64,000 nucleotides of DNA from JBGMEA01 sp963674555 (GCA_963674555.1 OY771429.1:1240001-1304000), one strand, 5' to 3'; positions 16,627-26,150 are shown, numbered from the stretch's first letter. Notes: a model not told the origin generated them from the letters alone. Translations and numbers: made by a program.

Positions 16627-17379
16627 TTATTCGGGATTTATCGTGATGTAGGATAAGATATCATTTGCATCGATATAGACAATAAAAACGTAATCATTAT
16701 AAGTAAATTTTGTCGATACACTTAAACCGGCCGATGTGTTTACCGTACTGTTTTCATAAGTAATCTCATTATTGTTCAATGCAGAGAGTAATTGCGCTTG
16801 CGTATTGGTTCCGATACTTAAACCCAACAGGATATAATCAGGATCGTAGATATCGATCTGGGAGCAAATGTCATCATCATCTGGATAAAACAGATCAATG
16901 ATCGGTTCGTCATAAGAACGTATTATCGCTTCACCTGTATCCGATTCTACGGCAGGTTCTCCGTAAACTGTTTCTATATCTTCATAAGCAGAAGAGAATA
17001 TGTGCTCGATATCGCTCCAACTGGGAATGGATTTCGGCTGTATTTCAACAGTCATTTTTGCGGAAGATTCACCCGGCTTATTGTTTTTAAGCGCAGAAAC
17101 TACGATGTCATATTTCCCGATCGGCAAAGTTCCTTGCCATGATGTATCCGGTAACTCGACGCTTCCGGAGAGTTTATCGTCACTGAGCGGGTACAGATAA
17201 AAGTAAACTTTATAACTTTCGGCATTATCGATCGCATCCCAAGTGATCGCGATCTGATCTCCGTCAGAAAAAAGATCGCCGTTGATCTGTGTATCCGGTG
17301 CTTCCAATGACGCACATCCTGCGACTGTGATCAAAATAAATATGATCGTTATAGCTACAAGTATTTTGTTTTTATACAT
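16627..17379 (-). CDS. Lipoprotein with fibronectin-III-like domain
   Basis: A 250-residue exported lipoprotein of unknown function. The signal peptide ends in a lipobox with VAGC (Cys22). Residues 35-115 look like a fibronectin type III domain (IAITWDAIDNAESYKVYFYL, followed by GKYDIVVSALKNNK). The C-terminal part (about 130-250) has repeated short strands and no recognised family. It starts 12 bp after proA, so it belongs to the proline operon, though no link to proline synthesis is evident. Confidence 0.7.
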   Translation of the reverse strand: MYKNKILVAITIIFILITVAGCASLEAPDTQINGDLFSDGDQIAITWDAIDNAESYKVYFYLYPLSDDKLSGSVELPDTSWQGTLPIGKYDIVVSALKNNKPGESSAKMTVEIQPKSIPSWSDIEHIFSSAYEDIETVYGEPAVESDTGEAIIRSYDEPIIDLFYPDDDDICSQIDIYDPDYILLGLSIGTNTQAQLLSALNNNEITYENSTVNTSAGLSVSTKFTYNDYVFIVYIDANDILSYITINPE

Positions 17380-17391
17380 ATAGTTCTCCGA

Positions 17392-18636
17392 TCAGCGTAC
17401 TTGTCCATCTCCGTGTACGATATATTTATAGCTTGTAAGCTCATTGAGCCCCATTGGCCCTCTTGCATGTAATTTTTGTGTAGATATGCCAATTTCAGCA
17501 CCCAATCCGAATTCGCCTCCGTCTGTAAAGCGCGTTGATGCATTTACATAAACCGCTGCGCTGTCTACATTTTGTGTGAAGTATGCAGCATTTTTTTCGT
17601 TAGCAGTGATGATGGCGTCTGAATGTTGCGTGGAATATTTGCGGATATGATCCGTCGCTTCTTTTACGTCCGCGACGACTTTGACCGCTAAAATATAATC
17701 ATTGTATTCCGTTTGATAATCCGTTTCTGTTGCGGGCGTTATTTCATCACCGAGTATATCGCGCGTTTTTTCGCAACCGCGAACCTCTACTTTTTTACTT
17801 TTCAGCCGCTCGTACATCATCGGAAGAAATTCATCCGCGACAGCTTCATGCACCAACATGGTTTCAAGTGCGTTGCAGACCGAAGGACGAGAAGTCTTTC
17901 CGTTGTCGGTAACTTCGACAGCCATAGAAAGATCTGCGTATTCATCGATAAATATATGACAATTCCCCGCACCTGTTTGAATAACGGGCACCGTGGAATT
18001 TTCGATCACTGCTTGTATAAGCGATTTGCCTCCACGCGGGATCAAGATATCGATCACACCTTTTAATTGCATCAATTCATTCGTGGTTTTACGGGAAGTA
18101 TCTTCGATCAAAAGGATATAATTCGTATCCAATCCGCATTCCAAAAGTGCTTCTTTCATGCATGAAGCGATGATTCGATTGGTATGGATCGCTTCCTTTC
18201 CGCCCTTTAACACACAGGCATTCCCGGATTTTAAACATAAAGCCATCGAATCAGAAGTTACATTGGGTCTTGCTTCATAGATCATACCGATCGTTCCGAG
18301 CGGTACACTGATCTTCGTGATCTTTATACCCGATGGCATCGTTTTTTCGCTTAGGATTCTTCCGACGGGATCATCCAATGCGACCACATCGCGGACGCCG
18401 CTTGCCATACCTTGAACACGTTTTTCATCGATTTTCAAGCGGTCGATCAGAGAAGCGGAAATACCGTTAGCTACGGCGTTATCGATATCTTTTTGATTCT
18501 CCGCAATGATCGATTCGCTGTTAGCGATCAATTTATCAGCGAAATTCAATAGTAAAGTATCTTTATCTTTAGACGATAAAGCCGCCAACTCTATCGATGC
18601 TTCTTTTACTTTAAGGCAATCGTCATAAAAACTCAT
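17392..18636 (-). CDS. proA: Gamma-glutamyl phosphate reductase
   Basis: A 414-residue cytoplasmic enzyme of the aldehyde dehydrogenase superfamily. It reduces gamma-glutamyl phosphate to glutamate semialdehyde with NADPH, the second step of proline synthesis. Diagnostic motifs are KISVPLGTIGMIYEARPNVT, VLKGGKEAIHTN, LIPRGGKSLIQ, the catalytic Cys segment SRPSVCNALETMLVH and FTDGGEFGLGAEIGIST. It overlaps proB by 4 bp (ATGA), giving translational coupling. Confidence 0.97.
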   Translation of the reverse strand: MSFYDDCLKVKEASIELAALSSKDKDTLLLNFADKLIANSESIIAENQKDIDNAVANGISASLIDRLKIDEKRVQGMASGVRDVVALDDPVGRILSEKTMPSGIKITKISVPLGTIGMIYEARPNVTSDSMALCLKSGNACVLKGGKEAIHTNRIIASCMKEALLECGLDTNYILLIEDTSRKTTNELMQLKGVIDILIPRGGKSLIQAVIENSTVPVIQTGAGNCHIFIDEYADLSMAVEVTDNGKTSRPSVCNALETMLVHEAVADEFLPMMYERLKSKKVEVRGCEKTRDILGDEITPATETDYQTEYNDYILAVKVVADVKEATDHIRKYSTQHSDAIITANEKNAAYFTQNVDSAAVYVNASTRFTDGGEFGLGAEIGISTQKLHARGPMGLNELTSYKYIVHGDGQVR

Positions 18637-19430
18637 TGATTCGTCTCCTTTTTATGAAAGTGCGTTCCGCATTTTAATCCGTCCATCAAATTGTACAGTG
18701 CCAGCGGATTTTTACCGTTGATGATATAAACATCTATGCCGTTTTCACTGGCTGATTTTGCGGCATTGATCTTTGTGATCATACCGCCTGTACCAAGATT
18801 GCTTTTTGTTTGATCGGCAAGTGCGGAAATCGATTCATCTATATCGTATACGTCTTCGATCAATTCAGCGTCTGGATTCTGATGAGGATTTTTTGTGAAT
18901 AATCCGTCTACATCGGATAATATGATCAATGCATCGGCACAGATCAAATTTGCGACCAAGGCGGATAACGCATCGTTGTCACCGAATTCGATCTCTTCGA
19001 CCGCGACGGTATCATTTTCATTGACGATCGGGATACAACTCAGATCAGAAAGACGATTGAACGTGTTGAGCACGTTTTTACAGCGCTCTGGGTTATCCAA
19101 AACATCGCCTGTTATCAGCAGTTGCGCGACATTATGATGATAAGAAGAAAATAATCTGTCATAAATAGACATCAATTCACACTGACCTACCGCTGCTACC
19201 GCTTGTTTGGTCGGTGTATCGGTCGGACGGCATTCCAGTCCTAGTTTTCCGATACCTACACCGATCGCGCCGGAAGACACAAGCGTAACATTGCGCCCCG
19301 TGTTTTTGATATCCGACAATACTTTAACAAGGTTTTCCATGTTGCGAATGTCGATCAGTCCCGAAGGGTGTGTTAATGTCGATGTGCCGACTTTAAAAAC
19401 GATATTATTATATTTTGCAAAATCTGTCAT
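18633..19430 (-). CDS. proB: Glutamate 5-kinase (short form without PUA domain)
   Basis: A 265-residue enzyme that phosphorylates glutamate to start proline synthesis. The amino-acid kinase fold shows FKVGTSTLTHPSG, LVSSGAIGVGIGKL, VNENDTVAVEEIEFGDND and DVDGLFTKNP. The length covers only the kinase domain; many bacterial enzymes carry an extra C-terminal PUA domain, which is absent here. Proline feedback is usually mediated by the kinase domain, so inhibition may be retained. Confidence 0.96.
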   Translation of the reverse strand: MTDFAKYNNIVFKVGTSTLTHPSGLIDIRNMENLVKVLSDIKNTGRNVTLVSSGAIGVGIGKLGLECRPTDTPTKQAVAAVGQCELMSIYDRLFSSYHHNVAQLLITGDVLDNPERCKNVLNTFNRLSDLSCIPIVNENDTVAVEEIEFGDNDALSALVANLICADALIILSDVDGLFTKNPHQNPDAELIEDVYDIDESISALADQTKSNLGTGGMITKINAAKSASENGIDVYIINGKNPLALYNLMDGLKCGTHFHKKETNQ

Positions 19431-19450
19431 AGCTCTTTTTCCTTTTGTTT

Positions 19451-19479
19451 ATTGTAATCTATTCATCTTTTCTTTGCAA
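19451..19479 (-). promoter_or_regulatory. Promoter of the proBA operon
   Basis: On the minus strand TTGCAA (19479-19474) and TACAAT (19456-19451) are 17 bp apart. The leader is only about 20 nt, so there is no room for a T-box. Confidence 0.65.
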
Positions 19480-19523
19480 GGATAATCAACCTTACAACCT
19501 TAGTAAAGCGAGGCATCGATAGG

Positions 19524-19549
19524 AAAAAAAGAAAGCGGCGATAAGCCGC
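19524..19549 (-). terminator. Terminator of the dprA-topA operon
   Basis: On the minus strand GAAAGCGGC pairs with GCCGCTTTC around a five-base loop, followed by seven T. It lies immediately after the topA stop. Confidence 0.85.
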
Positions 19550-19554
19550 TTTCT

Positions 19555-21633
19555 TTAAGATAGTTCTTCTTCGCTTCTATAGCCGCATTCCTTATCTGCA
19601 CAAAACAGTTTCTTAGTTTTTCCGTTTGTTACGAATAATGTTTTACCGCAATCCGGACATTTCTCATCCGTCGGTAGATACCAAGACATAAAATTACAAC
19701 CCGGGTAGCCCTTACAGCCGTAGAAAGTACGTCCTTTTTTTGTTTTACGTACGACCACTTCATTGCCGCATTCAGGACAATGCGCGTCGACTTTTTCCAC
19801 GTACGGCATTGTAAAATCACATTCGGGATAACCGGGGCAGGCAAGGAATTTTCCGTAACGTCCGTTTTTGACGACCATATTTTTCCCGCACTTTTCACAT
19901 TTGATATCCGTGACTTCTTCCGGAAGTTTGATCCTTTCGATCGATTCGGCCTTCTCAAGGTCTTTTTCCAACTTCTTATAGAACTCGTCGATAACATTTA
20001 CCCAGTCATCTTCACCCAATGCGATACGGTCCAAATGGCTTTCCATATCCGCAGTGAATCCAATATCTAAGATATCCGAGAAATTATTGGTAAGCAGTTC
20101 TGTTACAGCTTCACCGAGATCCGTCGGTTTAAACTTCTTGTCTTCTTGTTCAACATAATTTCTTGATAGGATCGTACTGATCGTCGGAGCGTAAGTACTC
20201 GGTCTTCCGATACCTTTCTCTTCAAGTGCTTTTACAAGCGTAGCTTCGGTATATCTCGGAGGCGGCTGCGTAAATTTTTGTTCCGCTTCTATATTATCTA
20301 ATGCGAGTGTTTCGTTTTCAATGAGGATCGGTATATTCATTTCAGCTTCGTTGTCATCGCTGTTGTATACTTTTAAGAATCCCGGAAAGTTCAGTTTGGA
20401 TCCCGAAGCACGCAGTGTATATATGCCGTTTTTGATATCAGCGCTGACAGTATCAAATACCGCGTTGCTCATCATAGATGCCAAGAACCGTTGATAGATC
20501 AAGGTATATAATTTCAATTGATCTTTATTTAATGACGAAGCAATACTATCGGGCGTTAAATTGATATCCGTCGGACGGATCGCTTCGTGTGCGTCCTGTA
20601 TCTTTGTGTCATTTTTTGCTGTTGTTTTCTTTTTCGTGCTTCCCAAATATTCTTTACCGAATTCTTTGAGGATATAGGCTTTGGTCATATCCTGCGCAGT
20701 TTCGGATATTCTTGAAGAATCCGTACGGGTGTACGTGATCAGACCGACTTGCCCTTGTCCTTGAACATCAAGGCCTTCATATAGTTGTTGTGCGATCATC
20801 ATCGTCTTTTTCGCCGAGAAAGATATCTTCTTATAGGCATCTTGTTGTAAGGTGCTTGTCGTGAAAGCCGGTGCCGGTTTTCTTCTTCTCTTGGATTGTT
20901 TGACTTTATCTACGATAAAATCGTTATTACCCAAATCGGAAACGATCTTATCCGCTTGTTCTTTGTTGGCTATTTCAGCTTTTTCACCGTTGATATGAAG
21001 CAGATAAGCTTCAAATATCGTGGGCTCGTTTTGTTGTTGGTGCAATTTGACCAAAATGTTCCAATATTCGTCGCTTACGAATGCACGGATCTCATTTTCA
21101 CGGTCGACGATCATTCTTGTCGTAACGGATTGCACACGTCCCGCACTCAAGCCACGCATTACTTTTTTCCATAATACAGGACTTATTTTATAGCCCACAA
21201 GCCTGTCAAGAACGCGTCGCGCTTGTTGCGCGTTGATAAGATCCATATCGACGCTTCTTTTGTTTTGGATCGCATTTTCGATCGCTGTCGGTGTGATCTC
21301 GTGAAATTCGATCCGATTTTTCTCATTCAGATCGAGCCCCAGCGCATTTGCCAGATGATAGGAAATAGCTTCGCCTTCGCGGTCGGGGTCAGTTGCGAGA
21401 ATGATTTCATCCGCTTTTTTGCTTTTCTTTTTGATCTCATTTAAAGTCTTGGCTTTACCCTTGATAGTCTTGTATTCGGGTTGGTAATCATTCTCGATGT
21501 CAATACCTAACTTACTTGAGGGTAGATCGATCACATGCCCCATAGTCGCCGTGACTTGACACTCGCCCGGGAGATATTTTTCGATCGTTTTTGCTTTTGC
21601 GGGTGATTCCACAATAACCAATTTGTAAGACAT
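19555..21633 (-). CDS. topA: DNA topoisomerase I (type IA)
   Basis: A 692-residue enzyme that relaxes negative supercoils. The Toprim domain starts LVIVESPAKAKTIEKYL and continues to ATDPDREGEAI. The active-site Tyr lies in GLITYTRTDSSRIS. GIGRPSTYAPTI is conserved. Three C4 zinc ribbons fill the C-terminus from about residue 570: CEKCGKNM, CPECGNEV and CPDCGKTL, each paired with a second Cys couple (the last as CADKEC). The length is typical for Bacillota. It lies 32 bp after dprA in the usual dprA-topA arrangement. Confidence 0.97.
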   Translation of the reverse strand: MSYKLVIVESPAKAKTIEKYLPGECQVTATMGHVIDLPSSKLGIDIENDYQPEYKTIKGKAKTLNEIKKKSKKADEIILATDPDREGEAISYHLANALGLDLNEKNRIEFHEITPTAIENAIQNKRSVDMDLINAQQARRVLDRLVGYKISPVLWKKVMRGLSAGRVQSVTTRMIVDRENEIRAFVSDEYWNILVKLHQQQNEPTIFEAYLLHINGEKAEIANKEQADKIVSDLGNNDFIVDKVKQSKRRRKPAPAFTTSTLQQDAYKKISFSAKKTMMIAQQLYEGLDVQGQGQVGLITYTRTDSSRISETAQDMTKAYILKEFGKEYLGSTKKKTTAKNDTKIQDAHEAIRPTDINLTPDSIASSLNKDQLKLYTLIYQRFLASMMSNAVFDTVSADIKNGIYTLRASGSKLNFPGFLKVYNSDDNEAEMNIPILIENETLALDNIEAEQKFTQPPPRYTEATLVKALEEKGIGRPSTYAPTISTILSRNYVEQEDKKFKPTDLGEAVTELLTNNFSDILDIGFTADMESHLDRIALGEDDWVNVIDEFYKKLEKDLEKAESIERIKLPEEVTDIKCEKCGKNMVVKNGRYGKFLACPGYPECDFTMPYVEKVDAHCPECGNEVVVRKTKKGRTFYGCKGYPGCNFMSWYLPTDEKCPDCGKTLFVTNGKTKKLFCADKECGYRSEEELS

Positions 21634-21665
21634 GCAGTTCTCCTAAAGATTTAATAATATATCAT

Positions 21666-22760
21666 TTAATATGTAATATAGATATTGCCCATATCTACAG
21701 TAATAATTCCTTTTAATTCGAGCATCGTTATCGTGCTGTTGATGTTTTTTATCGGTCGTTGTAATGTCTTTGCCAATTCTCCTGCTGTGCGTATCCCTTT
21801 GGTAACGGCTGTGTACAGCTCTTTTTCATCTGAAGTCATCTCAGGCAATTCTTTCTGTTCTGATTCGACCATTGGCCTGAATACATGAAACATATCTTCC
21901 AAAATGTCATTGCCGCGACTGACTAATTTTGCGCCGTCTTTGATCAGATAATTACATCCCGATGATTGTTTATCATTGATCCTGCCCGGCACAGCATAGA
22001 CTTCTCTGCCTTGTTCCGCGGCGTATTTCGCTGTTATCAATGATCCGCTTTTTTCCGAAGCCTCCACGACCAACGTCCCATAAGATAAGCCGCTTATGAT
22101 CCTGTTACGTCTTGGGAAATTGGTTTGTATCGGTTCGGTCCCCGGAGGGAATTCTGTTATGATCATACCGTTATTTGAGATGATCGACTCATATAGTTTT
22201 CGATTTGAAGGTGGGTAGACCAAGTCGATACCGCAACCTAAAACTCCGACGGTGCAGCCGTTTACGGATAACGCACCTTTATGTGCAGCACTGTCGATGC
22301 CCGCTGCAAGCCCGCTTATGATATTCATGCCGGCTTTTGCGAGTTGCGCTGAAACGCTTTTCGCTACGGACAGCCCGTAGGGCGTAGCTTTTCTGGCTCC
22401 GACGATCGATATGGATAAAGCGCAATCGGTAAAGATATTGCTTCCTTTATAGTACAAGATCATCGGAGGATCATGGATCTCTTTAAGTATTGCGGGATAA
22501 GCCGGATCCGAATAGGTCAGATAGTCGCAATCCATTTTTTGCAAGAGATCGATCTGTCTTTCATAGATATCCAGATTCTTTTGCGTTATCAATGAAAAAG
22601 CCGTTTCATATGAGAGCTCTTCGATCTCTAATAAGGCACCGATCTGATCGTTTTCATAGACTGTTTTTACGGATCCGAAATGTTTGATCAATCTTGCGGC
22701 GGTCACACAACCGCATCCCTTGATACTTTCAAGCCAAAGATAATATTGCAATTCCATCAT
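21666..22760 (-). CDS. dprA: DNA-processing protein DprA/Smf
   Basis: A 364-residue protein that binds incoming single-stranded DNA and loads RecA during transformation. An N-terminal helix-hairpin-helix/SAM-like part (residues 1-75, GCGCVTAARLIKHFG) precedes the Rossmann domain with SIVGARKATPYG, IISGLAAGIDSAAHKGAL, TVGVLGCGIDLVYPP and FPRRNRIISGLS. A winged-helix C-terminus follows (about 300-364). With comM in the next operon, the window holds two transformation-associated genes. Confidence 0.96.
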   Translation of the reverse strand: MMELQYYLWLESIKGCGCVTAARLIKHFGSVKTVYENDQIGALLEIEELSYETAFSLITQKNLDIYERQIDLLQKMDCDYLTYSDPAYPAILKEIHDPPMILYYKGSNIFTDCALSISIVGARKATPYGLSVAKSVSAQLAKAGMNIISGLAAGIDSAAHKGALSVNGCTVGVLGCGIDLVYPPSNRKLYESIISNNGMIITEFPPGTEPIQTNFPRRNRIISGLSYGTLVVEASEKSGSLITAKYAAEQGREVYAVPGRINDKQSSGCNYLIKDGAKLVSRGNDILEDMFHVFRPMVESEQKELPEMTSDEKELYTAVTKGIRTAGELAKTLQRPIKNINSTITMLELKGIITVDMGNIYITY

Positions 22761-22841
22761 TTTCTTCCTTTATATGTAAATAGTAGTCTTTAAGAAAATA
22801 TATGACGGTCTCGGCAATACTCCTTTATTTCTTAAGTCCAT

Positions 22842-22871
22842 ATTATATATGTATATTATTCCAATGTGCAA
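22842..22871 (-). promoter_or_regulatory. Probable promoter of dprA-topA
   Basis: On the minus strand TTGCAC (22871-22866) and TATAAT (22847-22842) are 18 bp apart, giving a leader of about 75 nt. Confidence 0.5.
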
Positions 22872-23009
22872 GGGATTTATTAAAAAAACAGCCATTTTTT
22901 CTGCTATTTGTTTGATCCAAATTAAATATCGCTAAATCTTGCGTATGAAAAAAAAGTTAAGTTATCGTTGTTTAAGTTGCAAAAAAATAAAGAAAGCTTA
23001 TATTCACTA

Positions 23010-23038
23010 TTGACAACCCATTTCATTCATCGTACTAT
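23010..23038 (+). promoter_or_regulatory. Promoter of the structured RNA/leader at 23045
   Basis: A consensus TTGACA (23010-23015) and TACTAT (23033-23038) with a 17-bp spacer. This promoter and the RNA that follows are the only features seen in the right half of the 468-base gap between dprA and the secreted-protein gene. Confidence 0.65.
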
Positions 23039-23044
23039 TAAGAC

Positions 23045-23154
23045 AGTGTAAAGACAATAAGAAACAATCTTGTATAAGATGATCGATCTGAAAAGAGTCG
23101 TATCATTTTTGGTAAACCGACAGCGGGGTCAATGGGAGTGCTGTCGGGTTTTTT
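23045..23154 (+). ncRNA. Candidate structured small RNA or attenuated leader
   Basis: From the predicted start near 23045, about 110 nt follow. An 11-bp hairpin (23079-23089 with 23094-23106, two single-base bulges) is capped by a GAAA tetraloop. Then comes a strong terminator (CCGACAGC 23117-23124 with GCTGTCGG 23140-23147, then G and six T). This is the layout of a free-standing small RNA, or of a leader that controls read-through into the secreted-protein gene at 23229. No known family, including SRP RNA, 6S and c-di-GMP riboswitch, was recognised. Confidence 0.45.
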
Positions 23155-23228
23155 AAAATTAGTATTGTTTTTTATATGTCATAGGCACGTTTAATGGGTT
23201 TGTATTTTTAATTAGAAAGGGGAAACGA

Positions 23229-23741
23229 ATGAAGAAATTTGTAACGGTATTGGTCATTATTATGTTGTTGGTCGTATCCGCGTCAGGCGTAGCGGCTAAA
23301 AGCAACGCACCCAATGCGAATGCAAGATTGACAAAAGAGTTCATTATGCCGAATGTTCAATTAATCACAAAAGTATCAAAAGATTGGACTTTCCAACCCG
23401 ATGATCCGGCGGGCGCATATATGCTACAGCATTATACATGGTATACTGAGGATTTCATGACTCAAATGATGGGATTAGAGTATTTGACGGAATTCGGAAC
23501 GGGACCTTATAAAGTCGTAGAGACCGTGAAGATCATGAAAGTATCCGACGATATGGATGCTTGGTTGATGTATGAAGCTCAAGGGATCGATGCACTGATT
23601 GCGTATTATCCGAGCGGAGTGCCGATGTATGTTGTATTACAGGATGTCATTGCAGTATATGACACAGCAACAGGGGGAATGATATTCTCAGCTGAAGCTC
23701 CGTTCGATGTCAACAAAGGGCTCGGACAACCGTTGTTTTAA
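23229..23741 (+). CDS. Secreted protein of unknown function
   Basis: A 170-residue protein with a cleavable signal peptide (residues 1-23, hydrophobic VTVLVIIMLLVVSASG, ending VAAK). No lipobox is present, so it is released or wall-associated. The mature part, about 147 residues, has VSKDWTFQPDD near the start and a strand-rich pattern (VVETVKIMKVSDDMDAWLMY, IAVYDTATGGMIF). No family was recognised. AAAGGGGAA precedes ATG. It lies 75 bp after a strong terminator, so its expression may depend on terminator read-through or on an undetected promoter. It ends in its own terminator. Confidence 0.6.
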   Translation: MKKFVTVLVIIMLLVVSASGVAAKSNAPNANARLTKEFIMPNVQLITKVSKDWTFQPDDPAGAYMLQHYTWYTEDFMTQMMGLEYLTEFGTGPYKVVETVKIMKVSDDMDAWLMYEAQGIDALIAYYPSGVPMYVVLQDVIAVYDTATGGMIFSAEAPFDVNKGLGQPLF

Positions 23742-23770
23742 GCAATTGTTATTCAAATGATCATAAACAA

Positions 23771-23805
23771 TAAAAAAAGATCGGACTTTTAAGTCCGATC
23801 TTTTT
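23771..23805 (+). terminator. Terminator of the secreted-protein gene
   Basis: AAAGATCGGACTT pairs with AAGTCCGATCTTT with a minimal loop, followed by TTATTTT. The stem is near-perfect. Confidence 0.85.
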
Positions 23806-23862
23806 ATTTTACAAAAAGGACTCTTCCTTGCTTTGTGCAATAATTAAACAGGAGGCAAGGAA

Positions 23863-25401
23863 ATGTTATCGAAAATTTATACGACATCCATCTTTGGGAT
23901 GGACGGACATATCATCACGGTCGAAACGGATACGTCTTCGGGCATGGTCTCGTTTTTTATGGTGGGGCTTCCCGATACTGCCGTGCGGGAGTCAAAAGAA
24001 CGCGTCAGCGCAGCGATCAAAAACAACGGGTTTTATTTTCCCGCTCAAAGGATCACGATCAACTTAGCTCCTGCGGATATTAAAAAAGAAGGAACCTATT
24101 TTGATCTGCCGATCGCGATCGGAATACTCATCTCGTCTTCACAGATCTATGTCAAAGAAGATCTGACTGAATACATCATTTTGGGCGAACTGTCTTTAGA
24201 CGGTACGATCAAAGGCGTAAAAGGCGTGCTTCCCATGGTGGCATCCGCAGTGAAATCGGGGTATCGAAAGTTTATTATTCCGAAAGAAAATGCCGTCGAA
24301 GCGATCCTTGCTGGAGTAGGTGACGTATATGCTGCGGATAATCTATACGATGTCGTGCAACATTTGTGCACGAAACATAAAATAGAGCCTTTTCAAACAG
24401 ATATAGAAGAGATCATGAGTGCTAAAATGTTTTATGACGTTGATATGTCTGATGTAAAAGGACAAGAGAACGTTAAAAGAGCAATGGAGATCGCGGCTGC
24501 GGGAGGACATAATATGTTAATGATAGGACCTCCCGGAAGCGGTAAGACAATGCTCGCCAGAAGATTCCCGACGATACTTCCTGAAATGAGCAGAGAAGAA
24601 AGTTTGGATGTTACGAAGATCTATTCTGTTGCGGGCTTATTGAAAGCAGAAACGCCACTTATAACACAACGTCCGTTTCGATCACCGCACCATACCGTGT
24701 CAGCGATCGCGCTGATCGGTGGTGGCAGGATACCGAAACCGGGTGAAGTATCGCTTGCGCATAACGGTGTATTATTTCTAGATGAATTTGCCGAGTTCCA
24801 AACAGCTGCACTTGAAGCGTTGCGTCAACCGATAGAGGACGGGCGTGTGAATATAGCGCGCGTTACGGCGTCTATCACCTACCCTGCGTCTTTCCGATTG
24901 CTTGCGAGCATGAACCCTTGTCCTTGCGGATATTACAACGATCCGATGCATGAGTGTCGATGTACGCAAGCGGCTATCGATCGCTATTTGCAAAAGATAT
25001 CGGGTCCGATCATCGATCGTATCGATATTGTTGCTCAGGTGAATGTTGAAGATTATGAAAAACTGAATCGATCGACCGACAGCATGCAGACAAGCGCAGA
25101 GATAAAGCATAGGATCGATATCGCTCGAAAATTTCAAGCAGATCGTTTCGAGGATAGCGGACTGCATTTCAATTCGCAGTTGACGCCGAAACAATTGGAG
25201 ATCTATTGCATGTTAGGCGAAGCGGAAGAAAAATTGATGCGATCGGCTTTCGATCGTTATCGCATGTCTGCACGCGGGTATCATCGTGTTTTAAAGCTTG
25301 CGCGGACGATCGCGGACCTTGAACAGTCTGAGTCGATAAATATTTCTCATTTGAGTGAAGCCTTACAATATCGCGGCTTGGATAAAAAATACTTTGGGTG
25401 A
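23863..25401 (+). CDS. comM: YifB/ComM-family Mg-chelatase-like AAA+ ATPase
   Basis: A 512-residue protein. The N-terminal Lon-like domain (1-180) contains SFFMVGLPDTAVRESKERV. The AAA+ domain has Walker A MIGPPGSGKTMLARR, Walker B GVLFLDEFAEF and the sensor region RLLASMNPCPCGYYNDP with a Cys pair. A C-terminal helical lid contains YHRVLKLARTIADL. ComM in Gammaproteobacteria is a hexameric helicase promoting branch migration in transformation; the Bacillota orthologue is less studied. It is next to dprA in function though on the opposite strand. Confidence 0.93.
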   Translation: MLSKIYTTSIFGMDGHIITVETDTSSGMVSFFMVGLPDTAVRESKERVSAAIKNNGFYFPAQRITINLAPADIKKEGTYFDLPIAIGILISSSQIYVKEDLTEYIILGELSLDGTIKGVKGVLPMVASAVKSGYRKFIIPKENAVEAILAGVGDVYAADNLYDVVQHLCTKHKIEPFQTDIEEIMSAKMFYDVDMSDVKGQENVKRAMEIAAAGGHNMLMIGPPGSGKTMLARRFPTILPEMSREESLDVTKIYSVAGLLKAETPLITQRPFRSPHHTVSAIALIGGGRIPKPGEVSLAHNGVLFLDEFAEFQTAALEALRQPIEDGRVNIARVTASITYPASFRLLASMNPCPCGYYNDPMHECRCTQAAIDRYLQKISGPIIDRIDIVAQVNVEDYEKLNRSTDSMQTSAEIKHRIDIARKFQADRFEDSGLHFNSQLTPKQLEIYCMLGEAEEKLMRSAFDRYRMSARGYHRVLKLARTIADLEQSESINISHLSEALQYRGLDKKYFG

Positions 25402-25509
25402 ATTCAGAAATACTTTTGGTTTCTCTATGAAATCGTAGGCTTTGGTGTATAATATAGCAAGTGAAGATAAAATATTCATTTATATAAAATACCAAAACGG
25501 AGAGCTGAC

Positions 25510-26031
25510 TTGAATAAGACAAAAGAATCCAAAGCCAAAAATGAAGTATATGATTGGACGAAAGCGATAGTCGTCGCGATCATTCTTGCGGTTTTGATCA
25601 GGATATTCGTTTTTGAATTTGCGGTCGTGGAACAAACCAGCATGTATCCTACTTTAGTGGAGAATGATAAATTATGCGTTATCAAGATAACCTACTATTT
25701 CTCTCCGCCCGAAAGAGGGGACATCGTTATCGTGAAACTTTCGGAGAGCAAAAGCCTCGTAAAGCGTGTGATAGCGCTCGGCGGTGAAACAATACAGATC
25801 AAAGACAATGCGGTCTATATCGACGGAAACCTTTTGGAAGAAGATTACTTGGAGGATGGGTTGATATATGAGGATTACGGACCTGTTACTGTAGATGAAG
25901 GAAGTTATTTTGTGATGGGCGATAACCGTCCGGTCAGTCAAGACAGCAGAGAGATCGGATTTATCGACAGAAATGATATAACTGGCAGAGTGTTCCTTCG
26001 GATAAGTCCTTTTACGGTATTTAATGATTAG
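25510..26031 (+). CDS. lepB: Signal peptidase I
   Basis: A 173-residue type I signal peptidase with one N-terminal membrane segment (about 17-38). The catalytic Ser is in EQTSMYPTL and the catalytic Lys in SLVKRVIALGGETI. The box E motif is GDNRPVSQDSR. The length and single anchor match Gram-positive SipS-like enzymes. The start is TTG 25510 with GGAGAG upstream. It releases secreted proteins such as the one at 23229. Confidence 0.95.
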   Translation: MNKTKESKAKNEVYDWTKAIVVAIILAVLIRIFVFEFAVVEQTSMYPTLVENDKLCVIKITYYFSPPERGDIVIVKLSESKSLVKRVIALGGETIQIKDNAVYIDGNLLEEDYLEDGLIYEDYGPVTVDEGSYFVMGDNRPVSQDSREIGFIDRNDITGRVFLRISPFTVFND

Positions 26032-26052
26032 TTATACAAACCTATTAAAAAG

Positions 26053-26079
26053 CAGACATCGAGATCGATGTCTGTTTTT
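26053..26079 (+). terminator. Terminator of lepB
   Basis: CAGACATCG (26053-26061) pairs with CGATGTCTG (26066-26074) around AGAT, followed by five T. Confidence 0.88.
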
Positions 26080-26121
26080 GGATTAGTGTTTCATTATAAA
26101 TACAGCTAAAATTCAATTATA

Positions 26122-26150
26122 TTGACATGAATTTTTATAAATGATAAAAT
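26122..26150 (+). promoter_or_regulatory. Promoter of the zinc-ribbon membrane protein gene
   Basis: TTGACA (26122-26127) and TAAAAT (26145-26150) are 17 bp apart; the leader is about 65 nt. Confidence 0.65.

Noticed and set aside
19431..19554. T-box leader before proBA
   Set aside because: The predicted transcript start leaves only about 20 nt before ATG, too short for a T-box.
23045..23154. c-di-GMP (GEMM) riboswitch
   Set aside because: A GAAA-capped stem is present, but the conserved junction sequences of the class I aptamer are missing.
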